Positions 8,745 to 15,928 of a stretch of DNA of 32,704 nucleotides are shown here, one piece after another (position 1 is the stretch's first letter; each line of letters starts with the position of its first letter). This stretch comes from an uncultured Duncaniella sp. (GTDB lineage Bacteria; Bacteroidota; Bacteroidia; Bacteroidales; Muribaculaceae), in assembly GCA_910588795.1 (NCBI GenBank), contig CAJURI010000025.1:1-32704 (forward strand), read 5' to 3'. The notes beneath the pieces were generated by a model. It was not told where the DNA came from, did no database searches, and saw only the letters and a program-made list of their open reading frames with translations. Both the position numbers and the translations under genes were made by a program.

Positions 8745-10016
8745 TTAGTTGATGATGCTGAAACCTGTGTACCTGCGCAGGCATTCCGGCACTACTATTC
8801 CATCAGACGTCTGATTGTTCTCAAGAAGTGCAGCCATTATGCGCGGAAGCGCAAGAGCTGAGCCATTGAGAGTGTGGCACAGACGAGTCTTCTTGTCGGC
8901 GGTGCGGTAACGGCACTTCAGACGGTTGGCCTGGTATGTCTCGAAATTTGATACGGATGATACTTCGAGCCAGCGGCCCTGAGCGGCAGAGTAAACCTCA
9001 AAGTCGAATGTTATGGCTGATGTGAAGCTCATGTCACCGCCACACAGACGGAGTATGTGCCATGGGAGACCGAGGCTTTCGAGCAGGCCCTGCACATGGT
9101 CCTTCATCTCCTCAAGAGCGGCATAGGAGTTCTCGGGTTTCTCAATGCGCACGATCTCCACCTTGTCGAACTGGTGAAGACGGTTGAGACCGCGCACATC
9201 CTTGCCGTAGCTTCCGGCCTCGCGGCGGAAACAAGCGGAGTAAGCGCAGTTCTTTATGGGGAGCTGATCGGCGGGTATTATCACATCGCGGTATAGATTT
9301 GTCACAGGGACTTCAGCCGTAGGTATGAGGTATAGCCTGTCCTCATTGACGAAGTACATCTGTCCTTCCTTGTCGGGGAGCTGACCGGTGCCGTAGCCCG
9401 AAGCCTCGTTGACCACATAGGGGGGCTGAACTTCGAGATAACCGGCCTCGGATGCACGGTCAAGGAAGAACTGGATGAGTGCGCGCTGCAGTTTGGCACC
9501 CTTGCCGATATAAACGGGGAAACCGGGACCTGTGATCTTAACACCGAGGTCAAAGTTGATGAGATTGTACTTCTTGGCGAGATCCCAGTGAGGGAGCGCG
9601 TCTTCGGGAAGCTCGGGCATCGGGCCGCCGGTCTTCTCGACCACGTTGTCGGCAGCAGTGAGCCCTTCCGGCACCATGTCGCAAGGGATATTGGGCATGC
9701 CGAGAAGTATGTCGCGTATGGCATTCTCGGTGGTTGCGAGACGTTCGGAGAGCTCTTTCTGCCTCTCCTTCATTTCAGCAACCTCCTTCTTGGCCTCCTC
9801 AGCCTCAGCCTTGTTGCCCTCCTTCATGAGGCGGCCTATGGAGTCGGCTTTCTTCTTGAGCTGGGCAGCGAGACTGTCGCTCTGGAACTGGAGGTTCCTA
9901 CGCTCGTCATCGAAATCAATGACATCGTTTACACCCTGTTTTCCGTCAAAACCTTTGACAGCGAGGCGCGCAATTATGCGCTCGGGATCCTCTTTTATCT
10001 GTTGTAGAGTAAGCAT
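8745..10016 (-). CDS. serS: Seryl-tRNA synthetase
   Basis: This class II aminoacyl-tRNA synthetase charges tRNA-Ser with serine. The protein has 423 residues from the ATG at 10016 (MLTLQQIKEDPERIIARL). The frame stays open 40 codons further upstream, but that part overlaps yqeY and looks non-coding. The N-terminal coiled-coil arm for tRNA binding spans about residues 30-100 (rich in Lys/Glu, for example KEVAEMKERQKELSERLATT). The catalytic core has motif 2 (CFRREAGSYGKDVRGLNRLH, then QFDKVEIV) and motif 3 (LNGSALALPRIMAALLENNQ). The start lies 7 bases after the yqeY stop, indicating an operon. Confidence 0.95.
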   Translation of the reverse strand: MLTLQQIKEDPERIIARLAVKGFDGKQGVNDVIDFDDERRNLQFQSDSLAAQLKKKADSIGRLMKEGNKAEAEEAKKEVAEMKERQKELSERLATTENAIRDILLGMPNIPCDMVPEGLTAADNVVEKTGGPMPELPEDALPHWDLAKKYNLINFDLGVKITGPGFPVYIGKGAKLQRALIQFFLDRASEAGYLEVQPPYVVNEASGYGTGQLPDKEGQMYFVNEDRLYLIPTAEVPVTNLYRDVIIPADQLPIKNCAYSACFRREAGSYGKDVRGLNRLHQFDKVEIVRIEKPENSYAALEEMKDHVQGLLESLGLPWHILRLCGGDMSFTSAITFDFEVYSAAQGRWLEVSSVSNFETYQANRLKCRYRTADKKTRLCHTLNGSALALPRIMAALLENNQTSDGIVVPECLRRYTGFSIIN

Positions 10017-10023
10017 CCTTAGA

Positions 10024-10473
10024 TCAATTAAGAAGTTCCTTGACTTTTGCAGAAATAGCTTTACCGTCCGCACGTCCGGCCAGGGCTTTGGAAGCCACGC
10101 CCATGACCTTTCCCATCTCCTTGGGTGAAGTCGCACCTACCTGAGCTATAATCTTCTTAAGCTCCTCGGTGAGTTCATCTTCGGAAAGCTGCTTAGGCAG
10201 ATACTCCTCTATCACAGCTGCCTCGGCCAGCTCATTGTCGCGCAGATCGAGGCGATTCTGTTCCTCGTATATCACAGCGGTCTCCCTGCGCTGCTTCACC
10301 ATCTTTGCGAGGATCTTCATAGCGGCATCATCCGACAAGGATCCGTCGCCACCTTTGGCAGTCTTAGCCTCAAGGAATTCTTTCTTTACGCCTCTCAGAG
10401 TCTCCAGACGCACTTTGTCACGAGCGAGCATGGCAGCCTTGATATCGGCGGAAATTCTTTCAAATAAGTCCAT
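10024..10473 (-). CDS. yqeY: GatB/YqeY domain-containing protein
   Basis: This is a small all-helical protein homologous to the C-terminal tRNA-binding tail of GatB; its exact role is unsettled, though linkage to tRNA charging genes is frequent. The protein has 149 residues, typical for the family. It shows MDLFERISADIKAAMLARDK at the start, a middle block VKQRRETAVIYEEQNR, and EEYLPKQLSEDEL. The C-terminal block includes TSPKEMGKVMGVASKALAGRADG, the usual GatB/YqeY tail. It is first in the row yqeY-serS-rbfA-permease. The long palindromic repeat ends 31 bases upstream, so the repeat lies in or beside its promoter region. Confidence 0.9.
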   Translation of the reverse strand: MDLFERISADIKAAMLARDKVRLETLRGVKKEFLEAKTAKGGDGSLSDDAAMKILAKMVKQRRETAVIYEEQNRLDLRDNELAEAAVIEEYLPKQLSEDELTEELKKIIAQVGATSPKEMGKVMGVASKALAGRADGKAISAKVKELLN

Positions 10474-10504
10474 ATTACGGGTATTTGTTATGAATCTACT
10501 AAAA

Positions 10505-10698
10505 AAGTAACTCTTATAAATTAGTTATAATTAAAATAATTTCAAGTAACCCTTCGGGCTGACACATCCTTATTCGTCTTTTCGGCGATTTTCGCGCTGT
10601 CGCTCAGTCGTGTAGCTCGCTACACTCCTTCGCTCCATCCCGAAAATCTCTCGAAAATACTTCATAATTATGTGTCAGCTAATTTATGCGAGTTACTT
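10505..10698. repeat. Long copy of the palindromic repeat with terminal inverted repeats
   Basis: The ends are 20-base inverted repeats (10505-10524 and 10679-10698) that match at 18 of 20 positions. Inside lie GCTGACAC (10558-10565) and GTGTCAGC (10672-10679), a perfect pair. The central part holds a GTGTAG-CTCG-CTACAC hairpin (10610-10625) and ATTTTCG/CGAAAAT arms (10588-10594 with 10641-10647 or 10652-10658). Compared with the copy at 143-237 it has 93 additional central bases (10566-10658). There is no ORF. It fills most of the gap between the rsmD stop and the yqeY start, and may fold into a large cruciform or RNA hairpin. Confidence 0.75.
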
Positions 10699-10730
10699 AA
10701 ATGTGCAAAGTTAACACTTCGCAGCCGATT

Positions 10731-11345
10731 TTATGCCTCTGCGGCATTATTTTTTTCATCTGCGGGGATCTCACCGCCATCCTCATGTTCCCGGAGGGGG
10801 GACGGATCGGAAGGAACAATGAAAATGGAGAAATTTACGGAACCGTAGGCACGATGATGGTCAAACCATGGCAGAGAAGAGAAATCGTAGGCCTTGGAAT
10901 GCTCCATTATGAACACGCTTCCAGGTTTCAGAAGACGGCTCGACAGAACGGCCGCAGGTATTTCGGCGAATCCTTCCATATTGTAAGGGGGGTCGGCAAA
11001 CACAATGTCATAAGATGTCGCGGCGTCGCGTATGTAACGCACGGCATCAGTGCGCAGGAGCCTGATGTTGCTGTCATGAAGTTCACGTGCCACCTTCTCT
11101 ATGAAACGTCCCTGCACGGGGGATTTCTCGACTGAAGTCACAGAGGCGGCACCGCGAGAGAGGAATTCAAATGACACGGCACCTGTGCCGGCAAAGAGGT
11201 CAAGACAGCGTGAGCCCTCAATGTCGGCGATATTCTCAATGACATTGAAAATGTTCTCGCGCGCAAAATCGGTGGTGGGCCTGGCGGTTATATTGGTGGG
11301 GACGTCGAACCGGCGGCGTCCGTATTTACCTCGGATTATTCGCAT
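10731..11345 (-). CDS. rsmD: 16S rRNA (guanine(966)-N(2))-methyltransferase RsmD
   Basis: This S-adenosylmethionine-dependent enzyme methylates G966 of 16S rRNA in the 30S subunit. The protein has 204 residues. It starts with the family's MRIIRGKYGRRRFDVP and the block RPTTDFARENIFNVIEN. The SAM-binding loop is LDLFAGTGAVSFEFLSRGA (about 48-66), and the catalytic motif is ADPPYN (about 117-122). The last 15 or so residues (acidic, then KKNNAAEA-like) are an unremarkable tail. Its start overlaps the DUF3822 stop by 10 bases, so the two are translationally coupled. Confidence 0.93.
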   Translation of the reverse strand: MRIIRGKYGRRRFDVPTNITARPTTDFARENIFNVIENIADIEGSRCLDLFAGTGAVSFEFLSRGAASVTSVEKSPVQGRFIEKVARELHDSNIRLLRTDAVRYIRDAATSYDIVFADPPYNMEGFAEIPAAVLSSRLLKPGSVFIMEHSKAYDFSSLPWFDHHRAYGSVNFSIFIVPSDPSPLREHEDGGEIPADEKNNAAEA

Positions 11346-12160
11346 AACGGAGTCACAATTAAGTCAAACGGAGCCAGCATCGCATCCTTGCCGGCACGGA
11401 ACATCTGCGGCGGGAATATGGCAGGCATGACACGCGATATGTATCTTCGCAACACCGGTGTCACCTCCTCACGCACAATTCTGTCGCCTGTAAGAAGCAC
11501 TTCGTCATTATAGGGGTCGAGGCCGTGACGTGAGCGCGACGCAAGAATATAGTAGACGGCATCCATCGGGTTGCTGAAAGCAAATGTATTGGCCTGCAGG
11601 AGGGAATTGCCGTCGAGCATGACTATATCGAATGAAGTGCCACGGAAATTGCACACCATGCGCCTTGAGTTGCCCCGACAGGGCTTGGAGGCAAAATACC
11701 GTATGAGCGGCACAATATGCGGCATCACAGATGCGCCGTGAAACGTACGGCCGATGAACCCGCTGAGTTCACTTTCGATCCCGCACACAACGGAAGCGTT
11801 ACGTGTGGCAGTGCCGAGAACCGACACATGTCCGCTGTAGGCCGGATGAAGCGCGCGGAAAATGCCGACAGCACTTGTCTCATCGGCAGCATCAGACGGA
11901 ACAACGGCATAGCATGTTGTGCCGACAATTATGCTCACTTTACGGAAATCGCACAGCATTAACGGATTGTCATACACCACATCTTCAAGAGCCCTGACAC
12001 CCGCCGAGGGGGATGCGACAGGGAACGACCGATATATGAGACTGTTGTCGGCAACAACCGAGAACACAGCCACATCAACGGAATCCGTGCCCACACGCAC
12101 GAGCATGTCGCATACGGAAGCATCGGACACGAGGTCTTTATCAAGGGTACCGTCAAACAT
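11336..12160 (-). CDS. DUF3822 family protein
   Basis: The protein has 274 residues and no signal peptide or membrane segment. I recognise the DUF3822 family, which in Bacteroidota usually sits directly before rsmD, as here with a 10-base overlap. The function is not known. Two segments, LVRVGTDSVDVAVFS (about 20-34) and RMVCNFRGTSFDIVMLDG (about 166-183), resemble the repeated phosphate-binding strands of actin/FtsA/PilM-like (ASKHA) folds, and LLTGD near the end fits the same layout. This similarity is my inference from pattern. A probable promoter lies at 12221-12252, so DUF3822-rsmD may be transcribed independently of the MATE gene upstream. Confidence 0.85.
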   Translation of the reverse strand: MFDGTLDKDLVSDASVCDMLVRVGTDSVDVAVFSVVADNSLIYRSFPVASPSAGVRALEDVVYDNPLMLCDFRKVSIIVGTTCYAVVPSDAADETSAVGIFRALHPAYSGHVSVLGTATRNASVVCGIESELSGFIGRTFHGASVMPHIVPLIRYFASKPCRGNSRRMVCNFRGTSFDIVMLDGNSLLQANTFAFSNPMDAVYYILASRSRHGLDPYNDEVLLTGDRIVREEVTPVLRRYISRVMPAIFPPQMFRAGKDAMLAPFDLIVTPLCE

Positions 12161-12220
12161 GATAGAATCGCTGGAGTCTCCGCGGCAGGTTCAAAACACC
12201 CTGACGCGTCAATCAATCCA

Positions 12221-12252
12221 CAAATTTAGCGAAAAAAATGTCAATATGCAAG
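12221..12252 (-). promoter_or_regulatory. Probable promoter of DUF3822-rsmD
   Basis: On the - strand: CTTG (12249-12252, one mismatch to TTTG), a 20-base spacer, then TAAATTTG (12221-12228), a full match to TAnnTTTG. It lies in the 99-base gap between the MATE stop and the DUF3822 start. Confidence 0.5.
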
Positions 12253-12259
12253 CTCTTTC

Positions 12260-13660
12260 TCAAAGCCCTTTCCTGAGCCATGCCCCGGAGAGGAGCCTCC
12301 ACAGGAATATGGCACCTCGGAATGACAGTTCGATACACATCGCAAGCCATACACCCGCGAGCCCCATTGACGGTGCAAGAAGCGCGGCAAGCGGCAGACG
12401 CACGAGCCATATGCTACAGAAATTCATTGCTGCCGGAATAATGGTGTCCCCTACCCCTATCATCACGCCGTATGCGACGATGGATGCTGCAAACATAGGT
12501 TCGGCAAACGCCTCTATGCGCAACGACCGCACTCCAAGATCGACAATGCCGCTGACGGGCGACATCAGTTCCATGACCCATGGGGCACATATATACATGA
12601 CAATGCCCATAAGAGTCATGGTGACCATGCCGAGAGACACTGTGATGTAACCGAACCGCCGAGCAAGGTCGAGCCTGCGTGCGCCGTAGCTCTGCCCCAC
12701 AAGCGTGGTGGCGGCGTCGCCTATGCCGTAGCCGGGCATATAGCATATGCTTTCGGCCGTGACAGCGAACGCATTGGCGGCTATAGCCATTACGCCGAGG
12801 GGAGCCACAATGACTGTCACGGCGATCTGCGCGCCACATATCACCGCATGCTCAAGCGTCATCGGAGCGGAAACCCTCATGGCCTTGCGTATCACATCCC
12901 TGACAGGACGGAAGCTTCCGCGCTCACGCGCTATGTCCAAGCCCTGCTGCCGGAAACAGAGATACCACATCATGGCTCCCGCCGTCACTATCTCGGCAGA
13001 GACTGTGCCGAGAGCGGCGCCAAGGACTCCGAGACCTGCTCCCGGAACCGGTATATGCATGCCAAGCAGATCAATCTGCCCGGAAGGGAAAATGAGGAAA
13101 AAATTGAAGAGCACATCAAGCAGACACATCATGACATTGAGCCCTCCTGGCACTTTCATGTTGCCAGCACAACGCAGCATGCCGCCCCCGAGATAGTTCA
13201 TGGTGAGCAACGGGAGCGCGAGCACGAACACCAGGAAATAGAGCGAAGCCTTGGGCGACACCGCGTCATTACCGCCAAGCCAATGAGGAAGAGGGTATGC
13301 TATGGCCGCACCTATGACCGCGACTACGACACTGAACATAAGGCATGACACGATTCCCTGCCTCAGGATGCCACGAGCCTTGCCATAGTCGCCCGCGCCT
13401 ATACTGTGGGCAACCTGTACCGAAAATCCCATGGTGACAGCCGAACATATGCCCCAGAACAGCCACAGGGAGGTAGAGACAAGACCTACGGATGCGGAAT
13501 CATCAGCACCGAGCCGCCCCACCATGGCAGCGTCGATGTACTGCATCATGATGCTCGACAGCTGGGCCATCATGGCGGGCCACGACAGCTGTGCGGTAAG
13601 CTTTATCTGCTGGGATACTGTTAGCTTGCCGCCGGAACGTATGACAGATATATCCGGCAT
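12260..13660 (-). CDS. MATE family efflux transporter
   Basis: This is a multidrug and toxic-compound extrusion antiporter of the inner membrane, driven by Na+ or H+. The protein has 466 residues, typical for the family, and about 12 hydrophobic segments in two MatE halves. The first half begins around LSWPAMMAQLSSIMMQYIDAA, the second around VSAPMTLEHAVICGAQIAVT. Family motifs include ALPLLTMNYLGGGMLRCAGN and GYGIGDAATTLVGQSYGA. The substrate cannot be told from sequence. The start is 12 bases after the PatB-like gene stop, so the C-S lyase and the exporter are very probably co-transcribed. Confidence 0.92.
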   Translation of the reverse strand: MPDISVIRSGGKLTVSQQIKLTAQLSWPAMMAQLSSIMMQYIDAAMVGRLGADDSASVGLVSTSLWLFWGICSAVTMGFSVQVAHSIGAGDYGKARGILRQGIVSCLMFSVVVAVIGAAIAYPLPHWLGGNDAVSPKASLYFLVFVLALPLLTMNYLGGGMLRCAGNMKVPGGLNVMMCLLDVLFNFFLIFPSGQIDLLGMHIPVPGAGLGVLGAALGTVSAEIVTAGAMMWYLCFRQQGLDIARERGSFRPVRDVIRKAMRVSAPMTLEHAVICGAQIAVTVIVAPLGVMAIAANAFAVTAESICYMPGYGIGDAATTLVGQSYGARRLDLARRFGYITVSLGMVTMTLMGIVMYICAPWVMELMSPVSGIVDLGVRSLRIEAFAEPMFAASIVAYGVMIGVGDTIIPAAMNFCSIWLVRLPLAALLAPSMGLAGVWLAMCIELSFRGAIFLWRLLSGAWLRKGL

Positions 13661-13672
13661 CAGTAGTGGCTG

Positions 13673-14830
13673 CTAACTGGAGAGAAACGAGAGGATGCGC
13701 CGCAGGGCTTCCGCGAGCAGCGCACGCGGACATGCGATATTGAGACGCACATAGCGGTCGTCACCGTACATCGCGCCGCCGTTGATCCTTACATGGCATT
13801 CACGCTCGAGGGTGTCGGCAAGCTGCGAACCTGTGACACCGAGGGGGGATACATCGATCCACGGCAGGTAGGTGGCCTGGAGACACGCCACGGGGCACTG
13901 CGGAAGATGAGTGTGCAGCATGTCACGTGTGTACTGCCAGTTGGCGGCGAGATAGGACCTGAGGGCTTCGAGCCATGCCTTGCCTTCGGGAGTGTATGCG
14001 GCAATCAGGGCCTCGACACCGAAGGGGTTGACATCGCATACTTCGTTGATGTTCACCGCCCTGTCAATGCGGGCAAGCAGGGCGTGATCACGACACACAA
14101 TGTCGGCGATCTGCAGCCCCGCTATATTGAAAGCCTTTGTGGGGGCCACACACACCACGGCGTCAGGATCGATGGTGCCATAAGGGGTGTAGGTGTAGCC
14201 AGGCATGACAAGCTCGCAATGGATCTCGTCGCTCAGCACCCGCACATTTGCGGCACGGCATATGTCGCGCACCCTTGCAAGCTCGGCCGGAGTCCATACA
14301 CGGCCTCCCGGATTGTGGGGATTGCACAGAAGGAGCATGGAGTTGCGCGGATCAGCTGCAAGCCGCTCAAGGAGCGTAAAGTCTATCCTGTAGGTGAACT
14401 CACCTTCACCGCAAGGCTCCGGAAGGAGCGGGCACTCCACGACAGAGCATCCGTTGTTGCGTATCGAGGAGAAAAAGCAGTTGTAGACAGGTGTCATCAC
14501 GATAACGCCTTTCCCTTCAGGGACAAGAGCCTTTATGACGGCCGACAGGGCCGGGACCACGCCCGGCACGTTTATGACATCGGCGCGCGTGAACTCATAA
14601 CCGTGCTCGCGGGCAAACCATCCGGTGAGAGCCTGATAGAACCCGTCACGGACGTGGGTGTAGCCGAACACACCGTGATCCACCCTGCTACGGAGGGCGT
14701 CAATGATGCATGGTGCGGCTTTGAAATCCATGTCTGCAACCCACAGGGGTATGCATCCCGGATACTCGTCCCATTTGCAGGAACCGGATCCGATGCGTGA
14801 GGGGGCGTTGTCGAAATCGTAGGGAGCCAT
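13673..14830 (-). CDS. PatB/MalY-type PLP-dependent C-S lyase (cystathionine beta-lyase-like)
   Basis: This fold-type I PLP enzyme most probably cleaves the C-S bond of cystathionine or other cysteine conjugates, giving a thiol, pyruvate and ammonia. The protein has 385 residues. Family signatures are the start YDFDNAPSRIGSGSCKWDEY, then IPLWVADMDF, the block CNPHNPGGRVWTPAEL, the cofactor-binding SDEIHCELV (about 200-208), and the PLP lysine in APTKAFNIAG (K232). The C-terminal NIACPRALLAEALRRI is also typical. It is 12 bases from both the DUF3737 gene upstream and the MATE gene downstream. A true aminotransferase role is possible but less likely given the PatB-type motifs. Confidence 0.88.
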   Translation of the reverse strand: MAPYDFDNAPSRIGSGSCKWDEYPGCIPLWVADMDFKAAPCIIDALRSRVDHGVFGYTHVRDGFYQALTGWFAREHGYEFTRADVINVPGVVPALSAVIKALVPEGKGVIVMTPVYNCFFSSIRNNGCSVVECPLLPEPCGEGEFTYRIDFTLLERLAADPRNSMLLLCNPHNPGGRVWTPAELARVRDICRAANVRVLSDEIHCELVMPGYTYTPYGTIDPDAVVCVAPTKAFNIAGLQIADIVCRDHALLARIDRAVNINEVCDVNPFGVEALIAAYTPEGKAWLEALRSYLAANWQYTRDMLHTHLPQCPVACLQATYLPWIDVSPLGVTGSQLADTLERECHVRINGGAMYGDDRYVRLNIACPRALLAEALRRILSFLSS

Positions 14831-14842
14831 GATGATAAAGCG

Positions 14843-15688
14843 TTATGATTCCGTGACTATGCGGCAGTCGGCCGGAGGGAGGATGTTGGCGTCGATTATC
14901 AGTTCACCGATTGAGCGTGCGCGGATGGATCCGGTGCGCGGGTTCTTGACACTTGTCACATGGGAGAGAATAGTGGCGTTCACATCGGAATCCTCGAATG
15001 CGAGGTCGGCATCGGCGTCAAATGTGCAGTCCTCCAGGACGAGCCCTTTGCAATAGCACAGCGGCTGCGTGCCTGAAATGTGGCAACGCACAAGGCGCAG
15101 GCCACGGGAATGCCACGCGAGATATTCGCCCGAAAGGGAGGAATCATAGACGGTGACATTCTCGGTGTTCCAGAACGCGTCCTTGGAATGGATCCCGGCA
15201 TTGCGTATGACCACATTGCGGCAGTACTGGAACGAGTAGTTGCCCTCCTGACGATAACGGTCAATGTCTATGTCGGCGGAGTGCATGAACAGATAGTCGG
15301 CGTTGCTGACCCAGACATCCCTGAGCCTGACGTTGCGGCAGAGCCAAAGGGTCTCCTGCGCATCTGGGATCCTGACATTACGCAGGTCCACGCCGTCCAT
15401 CTCTCGGAACATCTTAGGGGCATCCACCTGAGTGTCGGTCATGAGCAGACCGGAAGAATACCACAATGCCGCACGAGCCCCGGGAGTGAACTCACAGTCA
15501 GAGATCCGGAATCCCTTCACATGCCAGAAGGGATATTTCCCTTCAAAACGGCAATTGACCGCCTCAATGTCGCTGCAGCATTTCAGCGCGGACTCTCCGG
15601 CATGGACAGTAACATTCTCAAGCTTTAGCCCGCGGGATGCGAACAGTGGACGCTCACCGCCAAATTCCTTATTTTTAATAATTTCCAT
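14843..15688 (-). CDS. DUF3737 family protein, right-handed beta-helix
   Basis: The protein has 281 residues and no signal peptide. It begins MEIIKNKEFGGERPLFASRG, characteristic of DUF3737. The whole chain is a series of 20-25-residue coils of the type VTVHAGESALKCCSDIEAVN, RNVRLRDVWVSNADYLFMHS and RGLRLVRCHISGTQPLCYCK, with regular hydrophobic and Asn/Asp/Cys positions, which is the pattern of a pectate-lyase-like parallel beta-helix. The catalytic role, if any, is unknown; there is no recognised polysaccharide-lyase active site. It is the first gene of a three-gene row with the PatB-like lyase and the MATE exporter, with a promoter at 15741-15773. Confidence 0.87.
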   Translation of the reverse strand: MEIIKNKEFGGERPLFASRGLKLENVTVHAGESALKCCSDIEAVNCRFEGKYPFWHVKGFRISDCEFTPGARAALWYSSGLLMTDTQVDAPKMFREMDGVDLRNVRIPDAQETLWLCRNVRLRDVWVSNADYLFMHSADIDIDRYRQEGNYSFQYCRNVVIRNAGIHSKDAFWNTENVTVYDSSLSGEYLAWHSRGLRLVRCHISGTQPLCYCKGLVLEDCTFDADADLAFEDSDVNATILSHVTSVKNPRTGSIRARSIGELIIDANILPPADCRIVTES

Positions 15689-15712
15689 AACTGATGAGTG
15701 AATTATTGGTTT

Positions 15713-15727
15713 AAGTAGCTCTTATAA
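15713..15727. repeat. Half copy of the palindromic repeat end
   Basis: AAGTAGCTCTTATAA matches the left end of the copy at 10505 with one mismatch in 15. No right end is seen nearby. It lies in the leader of the DUF3737 gene, just downstream of its probable transcription start. Confidence 0.4.
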
Positions 15728-15740
15728 GTTACCTACAATA

Positions 15741-15773
15741 CAAAATTACAGATAAAAGATCATCACGGACATA
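15741..15773 (-). promoter_or_regulatory. Probable promoter of DUF3737-patB-MATE
   Basis: On the - strand: TATG (15770-15773, one mismatch to TTTG), a 21-base spacer, then TAATTTTG (15741-15748), a full match to TAnnTTTG. The leader would be about 45 bases to the start at 15688. Confidence 0.5.
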
Positions 15774-15830
15774 CCTGTATTTTGGTAAAAACAACCATTA
15801 TCCACACTGCAAAGGTACAAAAAATCCCTG

Positions 15831-15880
15831 AAAAAAATGGCCGCCCGGCAGGCATCCCACAAGGGAGGCACGACCGGGCG
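15831..15880 (-). terminator. Rho-independent terminator of the Sus-like operon
   Basis: On the - strand, arms CGCCCGG (15874-15880) and CCGGGCG (15842-15848) enclose a further paired GCCTCCC/GGGATGC region, followed by T7 (15831-15837). It begins 48 bases after the stop of the last Sus gene and separates that operon from the DUF3737 promoter. Confidence 0.85.
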
Positions 15881-15928
15881 ACGCTATCAGAGGGTGTTTA
15901 TTATCTGAGAATAAACGTAACTAAGGAG

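Noticed and set aside
10017..10136. N-terminal extension of seryl-tRNA synthetase
   Set aside because: It overlaps yqeY in another frame, and the family N-terminus is at MLTLQQIKED.
13793..14800. Long + strand ORF of 335 codons
   Set aside because: It lies wholly antisense to the PatB-type lyase, whose motifs and PLP lysine are clear; the antisense translation has no recognisable domain.
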